Notes: generated from the sequence alone by a model not told the origin. DNA of 64,000 bases from Dioscorea cayenensis subsp. rotundata (GCF_009730915.1 NC_052477.1:28654420-28718419), one strand, 5' to 3'; numbered from the stretch's first letter, positions 36,101 through 49,613 are shown. Numbers and translations: made by a program.

Positions 36101-38462
36101 ATAAATCATAAGTTACTGCCATCTAAACATTTCCATGAGTGGCTAGTTGGAGGAATGAGTATATCATAGTATCTTCCCCCTTCAAGCCTTCAATGAAGGT
36201 CTCCTAAGGTTTGGAACAAAGTAATTAGTTTCCATGAGTTGTATTTATTTCAGGAGTTCAGAAAAAGTCAGGAGCCTGCTGTTGAGAAGCTTAAGGAACC
36301 AATTTTAGATGAAATTGCTGTTGCATTGGTCAAACGGTTTCAGTTGAACTTTACAAGGCAGGATATTGCTACACTCTGGTTCCTCTGCAAACAGGTATGT
36401 TAATTATTCTGAATAATTAATAAAGGTCTAGATGCTAGCAACTTGTGTGATTTGGTACATGAATCTTTTCTAGTGCAGGAAGCATCTCTGTTGGACATTA
36501 TTGATCAAGCTTGTGGCCTCTTCACCGCCTCGGAGGTCTGATCTAATAAAACTATGATTATCTTATTGTTTGTTGGCAGGCTGCTTTTTTTTCTTTACCC
36601 ATTACCAAATTTTTTGAAGATCCATTTGATTAATATTCTGCCTAATTTATTTTGCTTGCAAAATGCCATCATCTTTATACTAGGACAGCTCAACCAGATG
36701 TTCTACATGAATCCCAACTTGAATCCAATAAGCCTTACGATTTTCTATGCCGTAAATTTTGGGATGTTGGAAGGATATTACCAGGTTAATTGTAACATGC
36801 GCCCAATTATGATTTTGAAATTTCATTGTTCTGGCATTCCATATTCTAACTTTTTGAAAGCATTTCACGATTGCTGTGGGTGTGAGAAATTAAACCTTGC
36901 CTTCTGTTTATCATTACATTTAGAAGCTTCATGCAAATTACCTTTTCAGCTGTGACTTATAAATTACTTTCTCAAGCAGTTCAACTATCAGTGATTTGGC
37001 AATTTTGTTTTATTTTTATTTATTTATTTATTAACTATGCCTTGAAATTGAGCTAACACTAGCTTGCAGTTATCATTGGCCAGCACCTTTACTTTCTTTC
37101 TTATGATAGACTCTTAAAGAATTTAAAAGCGACAACTATTGATTGACCTCTGCAACCTCCTCACATTTTCACCACTACCTTATCTAATTGAGGTCTGCTG
37201 TTTAGGTTTCTTTACTTGAGTGGACTGATGACTTGGAAGTATTTCTATTGAAAGGGTATGGTAAATCAATAAATTATCACATGGGAGTACCATTACTCGA
37301 TGATGTTACTCAGTCAATGGAACAGGCAATTTTGGCCAAGGAAGGTATTGCAATCTCAGTTTTATAAAATCTTATTTCATAAGCATAGCTTTGTGCCTAT
37401 CTTTGATTTTTGATTCTTAAATACATCCCTTCTCTAGGGTCGCAGTTTTTTGTAGAAAAATCTTTGTTTTTATTGCTCTTCTGATTACCATCAGCTAGCT
37501 ATATTTATTTGGTGATTGAGAATATGCTGATTGGAAATTTTATGCTGACCAAGATTTTTTATTTGGAACTTAGAAAAGCATAAGCCTGGAACATATGAGA
37601 AGGCAAGGCTCCGCTTTGCTCATGCTGAGACAGTTATACCATTTACGTGTCTTCTTGGCCTTTTCCTTGAAGGATCTGGTAAGTTTATATTTATACAAGC
37701 ACATTTTCCATATACCTATTATTTCATTTATCTTTTTAACTTTTCAATCCAGTAATCTTCATCCTTGAGACATTTCAGTTAATCAACCTTGTAATTTTTG
37801 TGTTGTTGTGTGTCTCATAATAATAGAGTTTGAGAAAATGCAAAGGGATGAACCACTTCCACTTCCTCCAAAACCTCCTCAGGATAGAAATTGGAAAGGA
37901 AGCATCATAGCACCTTTTTCTGGAAATAATATGTTGGTTCTCTACCATTGTCCCAGCAATGATTCTTCAGTAACTGTTTCATCTGGAGGTTACAAAAGCA
38001 AGTACTTTGTCCGAGTTCTGCACAATGAAAGTCCTGTTACTATGTCGGTAAGTTTGAACTAGTAGTAGATGAATCAAACAAAAGCCATTCCAACTTGCCC
38101 TAAATTTGTAGAAGTAAATCCATGACAAACATAATCATGTTCATCTTTGGCAGGGCTGCGGCAACACTGATTTCTGCCCGTTCGAGTTGTTCAAGGTATT
38201 ATTAACTTGGCTTACTTTCAGGCATGAACTTTAGAATAGGACCTTTCTTTTTCAGATACCGATCAATTTCTTGTTGTACTTCATGCAGGAAAAAATTGTG
38301 AATCCTCATCTGAAGCATGACTTCAGCTCAATCTGCAGCGCGAAGTTGGAATCACCAAAGCCTCAATCCTTCGTACGCAAGTTATTGAATTTCTTCGGCA
38401 ATCCATTCTCCTTACAATCAGAATCTAATCCATCAACATTAACAGACAAGGTAGAGCTGTAA
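33197..38462 (+). CDS. MINPP1: Multiple inositol polyphosphate phosphatase 1 (histidine acid phosphatase, phytase-like)
   Basis: Eleven exons: 33197-33312, 33715-33803, 34343-34648, 35534-35692, 36254-36394, 36479-36535, 37206-37344, 37574-37678, 37827-38047, 38154-38195 and 38289-38462, about 515 residues. The enzyme dephosphorylates inositol phosphates, including phytate. A hydrophobic N-terminus (LLLTILVSFLLRV) looks like a signal peptide. The catalytic motif ARHGTRSPT opens exon 3 (His about residue 71). The proton-donor motif HAETV is in exon 8 (His about 352). Later Cys residues (GCGNTDFCPF) suit an extracellular or ER fold. The protein ends KVEL, similar to ER-retention tails though not a canonical KDEL. 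Exon 2 is one base too long: its frame reaches a TAA at about 33772, while GCSAIHLNLV, conserved just before ARHGTR, follows one base out of register. Confidence 0.93.
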
Positions 38463-39265
38463 TCCTGCATGAGTTCTCATAAAAATCATTATGTGTAATT
38501 TCTTCGACGATAGACTTGAAGAACAATCTGATCTGTTACAGTGAGCAAGGATACTCCATCTATCTTGCAATTCTTCAGCTCTGATTGACATGCCCCTGGG
38601 CATTCAAGAATCACATTTTTGTTTATGTTTTTTTCCCCCACATGACACATGAAAGCTCTTTTTTATTTTATTTTTGGTTGTGTAACAACATGTGTTTCTT
38701 AGATTAATGAGGGGCTTTTCTAAGGTAGCCTTTCAATTTGTTGTATGTTGCTAAGCAAGCAACTGTTCTGATGAATGTTTGTCACTTGGTTGTGAATCTT
38801 TGATCAATGCCTTGACTTCTTGAATCATATGTAATCTCACTGATTTCTTCTTTAGAAAAGTGATTGTTTTTTTAATGTATAAATTTTACTTTTTTTCCTA
38901 GGAATCATGAAAGAATTATAATTACAATTTAATTTTAATTTAAAAAACATTGGGATTGGATGTGCTATTAATACTAAGTGGTAGAGAAAAAAAAATAGTT
39001 TTTTTGAAATATACATTATATACAATATATCCCTTATTTATATAATAGAATATACTGTTTTTTTAATTCAATTTTTTATAATTTCAATCTTATTCAGACA
39101 CTGCACCGCCTCACTAGCCAGAAATTTTTTAAAAATTGGAGCACTAGTTTTTACAATCCTGCCAAACTTCTCTTCATATCACTCAACTAGAAACAAATGA
39201 AATCACAAGAACTCACAAGATTAAAAACAATAATCCAAAACACACACACACATCAAGACACTGAA
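38463..39265. other. Intergenic region between convergent genes
   Basis: Holds the 3' UTR of MINPP1 and an AT-rich spacer before the 3' end of the small acidic-protein gene on the opposite strand. A (CA)n run lies at about 39241-39252. No gene is recognised. Confidence 0.5.
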
Positions 39266-39662
39266 CTAGCCATGAACAACAGAATTAATCAAAAGTGAAG
39301 CCTCATCTGCCTCTGGAGCACTAGTACCATCTGAAAAATGAAATAAAATCAAACATATATATATATATATACACACACATGCATACATATTTATTAATTT
39401 AACCAAATATATATATACCTGAGATAGAGACAGGCAAGTTAGCAATGAGACTATTGAAAATGCTACCACCTTCTTCTTCTTCAACCTTCTCACTATCTCT
39501 ATCTTCTTTTTCCTCATGAACAACAACCATGTCTTCCTTCTTCTTTCCTTCTTCCTTTGCATCACCTTCTCCTTCTTCTTCTTCTTCTTCTTCCTCTTCT
39601 GCAGCACTCCTTGCTAGTGATAGAGATACTAAATTCTCCATCTCATCCACACTGTCCTCCAT
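39266..39662 (-). CDS. Small Glu-rich protein, function unknown
   Basis: Two exons, 39662-39419 and 39330-39266, join in frame at TCA G|AT to give 102 residues. The start at MEDSVDEMENLVSL is the Met closest to a sensible N-terminus; an in-frame Met 14 codons upstream is possible. The middle is a poly-Glu tract followed by Lys/Glu-rich sequence. The most protein-like part is the C-terminal half, SIFNSLIANLPVSISDGTSA, ending LLINSVVHG. Exon 2 continuing in frame to a stop after a plausible TTTTTCAG acceptor supports a real gene. It faces MINPP1 tail to tail and is head to head with the MYB gene. I do not recognise the family. Confidence 0.55.
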
Positions 39663-40372
39663 CTTTTTCTCACAAACAGTAAAGGAACACACACATATAT
39701 ACATACATGTCCTTAATTAAATTGACTAGTTATACTTTGATGATAGAGCCATGAAAGATGTACACGTGTTCCTTTTCTCTTGTCTCTTTGCTTCATTGGA
39801 GACTGTAGCCTGTCAACCTGTCACTGGCTCTGATCTCATGACTTCACACATGTACCCATGCATGGAGATTCTAAACAACATCAATATATACATAAATATA
39901 TATATATTTAATTATTTATATAATCTTTATGAGTACTTGCATGAGTAATAAATATATATATATGATATCCATGCATGTTGTGAGGGTGTGGTTTTCTCTC
40001 TCTCTCAACTCTGAGCATAACTTGCATGATTAATAAGAAGGCTAATTAAGCTGAGTTCAAATTTGAATAGATATCATATACTACAACCAACTTTTTGGTG
40101 TTGATCATCTTATGATGTGCGTGTCTGTGTGTATGTGTGTGTGTGGATCTCAAACCATTTTGTGGAGGAGATGAAACAATATATAATCATGGCATCATTT
40201 GATAAATGAGGGGAATCTCATGCTTTTCTTGCCTTCTTCTTTCTTTTATCATCCTTAATCTCATCTCATCAACACTTCATCTCTCTCTCTCTCTCTCTTC
40301 CTTCTTCTTCTTCTTCTTCTTCTTCTTCTTCTTCTTGTCTTGCATTACCATTGATATATATATGCTTTGAAG
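39663..40372. promoter_or_regulatory. Divergent upstream region of the small protein and the MYB gene, with (CT)n/(CTT)n leader
   Basis: 711 bp between two outward-facing start codons. Next to the MYB start lies a (CT)n(CTT)n tract (40279-40337), likely within the 5' UTR. Several (TA)n patches occur; none can be singled out as a TATA box. Confidence 0.45.
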
Positions 40373-41146
40373 ATGGGAAGGCCTCCATGCTGTGATAAAT
40401 CTACAGTTAAAAGAGGGCTTTGGACTGCAGAAGAGGATGCAAAGTTGCTTGCTTATACGTCAACTCATGGAACTGGGAACTGGACTTCAGTTCCAAAGAA
40501 AGCAGGTTAATGAAATCTTTTTTCATATATATGTTATATGTTTGAAAATTTACTGACAAATTAATTAACTTCAAGTCTAGATTATTTGTTCAAGTTTATG
40601 ATTAGCAATTTTAATGTGCATGCATGGTGGCATTGTAGGGTTGAAGAGGTGTGGGAAGAGTTGCAGGTTGAGATGGACAAATTACTTGAGGCCAAATCTC
40701 AAGCATGAGAGTTTCACTCCACAAGAAGAGGAAATGATTATCACTCTTCATGCAACCATTGGAAGCAGGTTAATTAATTAAAATTAATTAATTAATTAAC
40801 TCATTTATTAATTGATTTCATTTTTGTGTTCTAATGATCTATATATAATTAATTTTTATACATTGGTTTTATTCTAAGTTCCATTAATAATATAGCTGTT
40901 CAAGCAGGTTTCATATGCATGTGCATCAAGCTTGCATGTAATGGTTTTGGACATTGTAAAAAAATAATTATATAAATTTATTTCTATCTTTACAGAAAAT
41001 TTTACTAATGATGCATAAATTACATATTGGTTTTAATTATTTTCTAGTTTTTTCATCGGTTTGCATGCCCATAATTAACTAGCAGGGAATTAATAAATCA
41101 AATTTTGAGAGGTTATCATTTTGGAGGTTGTTTTATGTTTATACTT

Positions 41147-41186
<40 letters not shown>

Positions 41187-41322
41187 AAAATATTTTCATT
41201 AATGATCTCGAAATTACAAATTGGTAGTAGTTGATTCTAATTTCATCACGGGTGAATGTTCATAGCTTGCATGCAATGACTCAAATTTGTAGAAGATTGT
41301 CATTTTGGAGGTTTTGTTTTTC

Positions 41323-41374
<52 letters not shown>

Positions 41375-42755
41375 TTTTCCTCAATTATTATCATTGATTG
41401 CATGAGCTTAACTAGCATGAAATAACCCAAATTTGGAAGAGGTTTTTAATATATACATATATACATACATTTTTTTTTATTTTTTTTTGTGATAATAATT
41501 TAAGTCATTGGATGATGTTTTTATATCGGACATGCTTGGTGCATGAGATCACTCAAAAAACGAGAAAAATATTTAAGAGGTTAATATTAGGTGATAGTTG
41601 TTGGAATGTAGCTAGGCAAAATGATTACTTGCATCATATTAAATGAAATTTAATAATTAATCACCAACTTACGTACTTCACATGCAAATATATTAGCATT
41701 CATGTAGACAGTAACCCTAACCCTAACTCTAGATCAAATTCAAACATATATAATTGAAATCTTATTAAATTATATATACTTAATAAACATTAACACTAAT
41801 CATTAACTTAATTACTTAAACATGCAGATATAGACATGCACGTTAGAATTAATAGTACTCATACAAACCCTAACCCTGAACTTCACTCTAGAATGCAAAC
41901 AACATGCATGCATGACATAGAAACCCTAAAACTAGCAAACATTTATGCTTAAACCCTAACTCTAACCCAACACATTTATTGTATAATGATGCAAATTAAT
42001 ACATGCATGATATAGAAACCCTAAAACTAGCAAACATATCAACTCAAACCCTAACCCTAATTTTTCCCGCTCTTCAATTTTAATGATATAGATGGTCGAT
42101 AATAGCCAACCAACTTCCCGGTCGAACCGATAATGATGTGAAGAACTACTGGAACACAAAGCTCAGCAAGAAGCTAGTTCAAAGGGGAATCGATCCCGTC
42201 ACTCATAAACCGATATCTCAGCTACTCCAGAGCATCGGTGGCCTTCCGGGAGCCAGCATCACCACCACCACTCCCACCGGAGCTCGATACAACCCCTCCC
42301 ATGAAGTCAAGGTCAGTAGCCTCAACAGAGACCTCAAGAACTACTTCCTCTCCAAACCTTCATCATCTTCTTCTGAACTCAAACCTAATTGGGAACTTCC
42401 TCCCCTGAATTATCATCATCATCATGTCTCCACCATTGCTGACTCCACACTGAGCTTCTCCGTCACAGAAACATCTTCATCTTCGGTAACAACAACTGAT
42501 CTCAGTTGGAGTGATTACCTTAGCAAGGATGTGTTCATGCAGAATGAAAAAGAAGAAGTACAAGGAACTGGTTCTTCAAGAGAGAACCAAAAAAGTGATA
42601 TGAAGGAGGAGGAGGAGATGATGATAAGTGGTGAAACCCTAGGAGAGTGCTCTGATGCTTCAATTGGTTTCATTGATGCTTTGTTGGACCTTGACAGGGA
42701 GATGAGGATGGAGTTTCCTGAGTTTCTTGTTGATGATTCCTTCAGTTTCATGTAG
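40373..42755 (+). CDS. TDF1: R2R3-MYB transcription factor, TDF1/MYB35 type
   Basis: Three exons, 40373-40505, 40639-40768 and 42092-42755, give 308 residues with the standard R2R3-MYB splice positions. R2 starts [17 protein letters not shown] and contains [22 protein letters not shown]3 contains [19 protein letters not shown] and [21 protein letters not shown]. The stretch [14 protein letters not shown] follows. Among MYBs I remember, this is closest to rice and Arabidopsis TDF1 rather than the related MYB80, which begins GR(I/V)PCCEK. TDF1 is a nuclear regulator of tapetum development needed for pollen (family knowledge). The C-terminal half is Ser/Thr-rich with a His run and an acidic end ([14 protein letters not shown]), fitting an activation domain. 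The second intron (1.3 kb) holds microsatellites and a telobox cluster just before exon 3. Confidence 0.9.
41151..41180. repeat. (CA)15 microsatellite in MYB intron 2
   Basis: Pure CA dinucleotide run, followed by a short TA run. Confidence 0.97.
41324..41374. repeat. (ATA)n microsatellite in MYB intron 2
   Basis: About 16 uninterrupted AAT/ATA trinucleotide units. Confidence 0.97.
41713..42060 (+). promoter_or_regulatory. Telobox cluster in MYB intron 2
   Basis: Five exact AAACCCTAA motifs (41865, 41921, 41951, 42016, 42046), plus AACCCTAACCCTAA at 41713-41726 and other partial copies, within 348 bp that end 31 bases before exon 3. Part of the cluster is a repeat of about 95 bp: CATAGAAACCCTAAAACTAG and its near copy ending at 42030. 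Telobox motifs are bound by TRB-type proteins that recruit Polycomb repressive complex 2 in Arabidopsis (established). Such a role here is inference. Confidence 0.6.
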
Positions 42756-43960
42756 TTAATGCATTAATAATGCCTTCTTGATTAATTTTTCACCATATAT
42801 GTTCATGTTAACAACCTTAATTTTCTTGATATAATTATCTTAACCAGGACTTCATGCATGCATGCATGCATGTCTTATTTTACAAACATCATTTGTTTGT
42901 TTGTTTTTTCTTCTTCTTTTTTTTTTTTTAACATGTTTTCATTGTTAAAGATTTGTGTTAATTAGTTTTTCATAGCTTCATTAATTTATAAGTCTAGACT
43001 TTTTTTTTTCTTTTTAATTCATGTGCTGATTAGATACTAATGAAGTTTATAATTATACTCCATTATAGTTTTTATCAAGCAAGTCTAAATTTATTAATTT
43101 GTTATATATCTTAAAATGAGGTCATAATGATGTAACTAAATATATAGATGACTGAAAAATTCAGTTTTGCCTGTTGATAAATCAGAATTAATTAAATGTA
43201 ATTATAATTATGATGTGGCTTATTGAGACGTTCAATTCTAACTAGTCCTATTATGCATATCGTCCAATGTGGACAAATTAATATTTAAAATAATTAAAAT
43301 TAGTACAAAATAGTTATCTCTTTCCCTTGTTCTATGCATTAATTGAATTAGAATTGGCCCAACAAAAATTTCATTTGTTTTACACCCATATTTTAAATTG
43401 AAAAATTATATATATATATATATGCACTATACACTCATTGATTTATACAGGTATATATGCATATATAGTGGATATATGTGTATATATATATATATATCTC
43501 TAAGAAAAAGCTGAGGAATTGGCTGAAGCAAAGAGAGTTTATAACTTTATGTCATTATAAATGAAAGAATTTGAAAGGCTTGATTGATTAGTTGAGACTT
43601 AATTGGGATCGACTTATTAAATGTTGTATTATCTTGTTTATGAAACATACATCACTAATATCACCCTCTTTTTACTTCGACGCTTCTCTCCAAATTTTCT
43701 CATCCTCATTTTGGTTTTCTTTTAATTCAATAGACAAAGAAAATATTAAAAAATTTAACAAGAAGGAAAATTGTGTCCTTATATATGTTTGGTTGATTGA
43801 AGAAACAAAAATGGAAAAGGATATAAAATATAGAAATTATACCCTTTCTTTGTCAACCATCATTTTCCACATAAGAAAATTCCCATTCTTAGATTTTCCA
43901 ATAAATTTCTATATTTAAAAACTTGAATTATTTTTAATACGTATAAAAAAATATAATAAA
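42756..43960. other. MYB 3' flank and AT-rich intergenic DNA
   Basis: No gene recognised. It contains a CATG repeat (42853-42871) and (TA)n runs near 43408-43423 and 43482-43497. Confidence 0.5.
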
Positions 43961-43964
43961 TTTT

Positions 43965-44331
43965 CATTCACAAGATTTTTGTTACTATAATTATAGTTGT
44001 CAATAGGCAGATCTTACCTAATGTTTAATCCAATTCCATCCACTAATTTTACTTTTGACCAATAATCAAATTAAGAATAAAGTCGTAATTTATGTTGTAA
44101 AGAAAAAAAAAATAGTTGTTAATTTTTTTTTAAAAAAAGACTTTTTAGAGATTAGTTCGTTTTTATTCCAAGATTTTCACCCTTACAATTATTGTTGCTT
44201 ATGGACCAATCTTTATTAATGTTTATCCCACTCTCATCCACAAGTTTTAGACTTAATTTTAATGAATACTTATTCTAATAATAAAGCAAAATTTTGCCCT
44301 AAAAATGATATATATATATATATATCATTCT

Positions 44332-44366
<35 letters not shown>

Positions 44367-44725
44367 TTTTCTTAGCTACAATTCTAGTTGTTGGTAGGCC
44401 AATCACGCTTAAGTTTAATTCAATTTGATCCACAAATTGTATACTTTCGGTGGCCAATATTGAAACTAATAATAATGCAAAAGTTTATGCTAAAATAAAG
44501 TATTAAAAAATACCAAAATATTCAAAAAGACTAAGAATTTTTAGGGGTTAGAATATTTTTATAGCTATAATTATAGAGGTCAATCTCGCTTAATATTTAA
44601 TTCAATTTGATCAACAAATTTTACACTTCCGCCCAATACTTAAACTAAGAATAATGTAGAAGTTTATGATAAAAATAAAAGTTCAAAAATATATTTATAT
44701 GTTAAAAAAAGACTTAAGAGTTTAG
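43965..44725. repeat. Degenerate four-copy tandem array, unit about 190-200 bp
   Basis: Copies begin near 43978, 44178, 44363 and 44559. Each has in order: a block like ACAATTATAGTTGTCAATAGG, a block like TTAATTCAATTTGATCCACAA, a CCAATA block, an AATAATGCAAAAGTTTATG block and an AAAAAAGACT block. The copies are strongly diverged and one carries a long (TA)n insertion (44310-44363). Confidence 0.75.
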
Positions 44726-47700
44726 TACACAGTCTTTATGTATTCTGTGGGCAAACAACACTAGCTAGTGTGGTTTATGAATCATGGTTATTTTTAAAAA
44801 AAGAAAAAAAAGAGAAAAAGAGAAAAGAAAAAGAAAAAGAAAAAATCTTATCAGAAATATGATGAATGGAAAGAAGATTAACCAAATACTTTAACCCACA
44901 CTTAATTAATTAATGTATGAGGTTAAGTTAATTATGAATTAAGTGTATTTTAGTGTTAATTGTGGGCTATGGATTCTCCACCGACAAGTGATTATGGTTC
45001 TTGATTATGCTTTCCAGCATTAAATCTCTCTCTCTCTCTCTCTCTTCCTTAATTTCTTAGCTTTAAGAGCTCTTTAATTATCTCATTTTGTACTCCCAAA
45101 CCCTACCTAGCTCTACATTCTACTCTTTTATCATTACCAAAATTTATTTAAATTTTGCTTAATTTCTTCTTCTTTTTTTTTTAATAAAATCTTACCTCAT
45201 AATATTCAAATTATATTAAATCATTTTAATGAATTTAGTCATGATAAGTTGTTGAATTAATTTTTAATTCAGAGACGTTAATTTTGTAATCATATATATA
45301 TATATACAAATATTGTAAAATAGATGTTAGAAGTTTTTTTCATTTAATATGGACAAGCTATGTGTTAGAGGCTGGCACAGATAAGGAGCATGAACTCAAG
45401 CTCTACAACACTTATGTCTTCACCCTATGCAAGTTGAACTTCAAACCCGCTTCTTCAATGAGATACAAATAACTTACATAGAGGATCCCGTGTCAATAAT
45501 TATTTGTGTAAGTCATTGACAGATACTAGAAATGTGTCTTTCTATTTTCTATTTATTTATACAAGTATAAAAATTTTAAGTTGATAAAAAAATAATTAAT
45601 AACTCTGCTAAATTTCCATATGTATATTATTTTCAACAAGTTTAAAAATGAAGTTTTAAGTTAGGTTAAAGTATATATATTTGTGTTAGATTGAATGTCA
45701 CTGTTGTTAAGAAAATTTTATCTACATAATTAAAAATTAACCCTATTATTTAGATTATAATTAAAAAGTAAAAAGAATATTTAAATAAATTATATCTTAA
45801 TAACTCTAATTCTCACACCTTACTAATTAAAAGCCAATAAATAATTTGAAAAAACATAATCTACTCCATCAAATAACAATTAATTACAATGTGTTAATTT
45901 TTTAAGTTAAAGAAATCATTATTATATATAAGGCATAAACGATGCAACTAAATATTTAACTACCTTTCTTATCACTGTTCCAAGATTCAAAGAAATCAAA
46001 CATTGAATGTAATAAAAAAATTAATTACTAAATTATCTATATAATGAATCAAGATTATTTTTTATGCTAATTTTATACAAGTTAAAGGTGTCATCAAACC
46101 ACGCGAGGTGTTAATATTTATCTTCTAATTGAGGTTGATTAATTAACATAAGCAATAATTAAGAAACCATGAGATTAATTAATTTCAACTACTCTATTTA
46201 TTTTAATATTGTTAATGGCAATCAACATCACAACAAATTAATAAATGCGTATGTTTATACAAAGAAACAAAACTCTCCTTCACATTAACCAATTAAATCA
46301 AGGCAAGTTTTTGATAATCAAAATCAAATTAAGAAAGTATATAAGAAACCCTTTCCATTCTATCACTTTGATGGACAATATTGCTTCAAACTTAGTCATC
46401 AAAGATGTAAAGCCTAATTACATAATACATCCATTATATTATATATATACACAAGATACCGAACTTTATATATATATATATATATATATATAATTATTGT
46501 GTATTTTAAAATTTTAACTATGCACATGGTGTGGAGTTCAAAGGTAGGCCATGCATGAAAAAAGGGGAAAAATATTTTATTTATTTATTTTTGTTAAATA
46601 TCTTACTACTTTTGGAAAAATATAGAAAACCATAAAAAGGAACTAAAGAGAAACCTTTAATACAATAAAAAGAAAAAGAAAACATATTAAAGAAAAAAAG
46701 AAAAGAAAAGAAAAAGTATGATGCATGAATATATGAATGACTTTTTTTTCATCCACAAAACCATTGAATTCTTGTCAAGATGCCCAACAACCAATGGTGG
46801 TTTTTTTTTATATTTTTTTAATTTTTATTTTATTTTTTATTTTTTATAAGATGATGATCCTACCCAAAAAAAAAAATCAAGATTCCAATTTTGTTACCAT
46901 ATATATATATATATATATTAATATTAATAGTAGAGAAAAGTACCAATTTATTTCTTTAATAGTCCCTCAAATTTTTCGTCTTTCCGGAACATCCCTATTT
47001 TAATTTTTTATTTTTAAATAAAAACATGATAAAAATACTAATTTGCCCTTACAAAAATAACTTGGGATAAGCTCCATCTCCCTTTCCGGCTAGTGCCAGC
47101 CTGAGTCACAGGAGTTCTCATGGGGATATTTTTAGTATTTTTGTAAAATATTAACGTATGAGAGATCATATAAGAAATGAATTTTTTCTTAAAAAATTAA
47201 AGTATCTTAATAATAATATTCATAATGTAATGGTCCTCATTAATTTTTTTTCACTAAATTCCAAAAAAGCCCTTGTCAATGATAAGTCAGCACCTCTACC
47301 TTCTTATCTTAAAGAAATTCTAGAAACATAAGAATGGCACTCCACAGGACAAGACATTGAACTAATTTAATTCCATTCTTAAGCCTTCATTAATTAGTCT
47401 AAAAAAACCAAGCAATCACTCAATAAAGAATTATTAATGGTTGCTTTTTCTCGTGATTAGAATATTTTTTTTTAGACTTTTTTACAAAGGCACCAAATCA
47501 CTAAATTATCGCACTGCATCATCTGATATGACTACATTATAATTTAATAATTCAGGTGTTATCAAATCCATTAGCTTTCTTAATTACTACGCTTCTCTCT
47601 ATTGACTCTTTCTGATACCACACCACCATTATTTATATTATGTATTATATATCATAAATATGATCCATAGATATTTAATTTCACCTTAAATAAACTAAAA

Positions 47701-47918
47701 AATAATAATAACTATTTAACAATATAAAATAATTTAAAGGACTAATAAGTAATTTGTTAATATTAATAATCAGGAATTTATAATTATGTATTTATTTATA
47801 TCTTTGATCAACTAATTTCCTAGAAGTCACAGTTTTAAAACCTTATAAAATAATACGCCTCTTGAGCCTTTATCATTTTGGATCAAATCTAGTTGGTTAT
47901 AGTTATCTATTTTTATCT

Positions 47919-47968
<50 letters not shown>

Positions 47969-49613
47969 TTACTAATATTTATAACCTAGAATTTATACTC
48001 AAACTTATATTTTAGAGATTTTCAATTCAAAATGACTGAAATGCCCTAAAATAATAAGTATTTAATAGTTTAAAAAAAACTAATGAGTAATTTACACTTA
48101 CGTATTTGTATTTAAAGAAATATACATCTATTTAATCTAACAATTTAAACACAGATGAAGAAAAAATGAAAAAAAAAGGGGCACAATTTAAACACTAATG
48201 AGTAAAAAAACACAAGAAGCTCTTTGTCCACCCATAGGGCTACTTAAGCTTTATTTTTAAAAGAGTCCCACCAACTCCTTGTAATTACTCTCAACTTGAC
48301 TAGATTGTGCCCTTTTTTTTATTCAAAATTTCCCTCTCAAAACTATAACCTATAAAAGTAATAAATTATTTATACACCTCCATAAAATGATATTTGTTCC
48401 TATATCATTCCAAATCATTCTTATTTGGTTATATACTAATTTAACCAGACATCAATTTTTTTTTTTTTGAAAAAAAAATTATTTACTCTCTTCATTTCAT
48501 TCATCTTAAAAATATACGGTAGAAAAGGCTAATGAGAAGGTATGGAGTTAAAATCCCTCTCGCATATATAATAAATACTGTAAACAATGACTTGTCAACT
48601 TTATTAAAAAAATAAAAGAAATAATAATAAAGAAAAAATGAAGACAAGAATTAGTCTTCATTTTTATAAAATTCATAAATTAATTTTCAATCGTAAGATC
48701 ACATAAGCAAAAAAAGGCGTTATATATAAGCAAATATAATTTTTATTAGGGTATGTTAATAATTACCTACATATATATTCTAGCAATTTTCTCAAACAAC
48801 AACTAGCATATATATACCAAATTATTAGACTAATTAATTAATCTTTAATTACTTGTCATCTTTAAGAAGAGGGTTAGAGATAATGAAAATTAAGTATAAT
48901 TAGAGAGAGAACAAAAAGAGTTGGAAACTGTAGGGCTTGTGATGGATATGATCATAATGGAGAATCAAAAGAAGGAAAGAGACTTGGTCATTGAAAATGG
49001 GCAATGAACCCTAATAAGAAAATGTTAGATAAGTTTGCCAAAAAGGAAATGAGGGCCCACTCTTTCTTTCTCCTACTTCTTCTTCCTCCTCTTTCAATTC
49101 AATGTCTTTTTTCTTCCTTTTATTTTTATTTTATAATTATTAGCATGGCAAGGAAACATATGAATTTATAAGCTTGTCTTGCTAGTAAATAATATTTATG
49201 AGACAATGAGATTAATATGTAGGTCCCTAGCTATGAAATTTTCAAGCATGATATATATGAAGCCATTAATGCTCATTTTTATTTTCTGATTTATTTTATT
49301 TATTTTTGCAGAGAAAGACCAAGAACTTCACACAAAGTTTTGCCATGAATAATGTGTATATATATATATATATGCTCAAACTTGCAGTTCTTCTGTAATG
49401 AAAACCCTAGAAACAATGCATGAAGAAATAAACACATCATTAACCCTAAAAAGAAGTTAGAGAGAATTAATTAATGAAGAAGAAAATTAATTAATCAGCT
49501 CATAAACAATAAAATGAAACAACAAGAAAAAAAAAACTATGAATTAATGATCATAATATTCCCTCTTCTTCGTTCTTGTTTCACTGTCTCCCCTACCAAA
49601 TATACACTCCTAC

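Noticed and set aside
41324-41374. Poly-Asn frame in MYB intron 2
   Set aside because: It is a translated AAT microsatellite within an intron.
46245-46493. 82-codon frame in AT-rich spacer
   Set aside because: Its end is translated (TA)n repeat and there is no homology signal; several similar frames in 43-48 kb were dismissed for the same reason.
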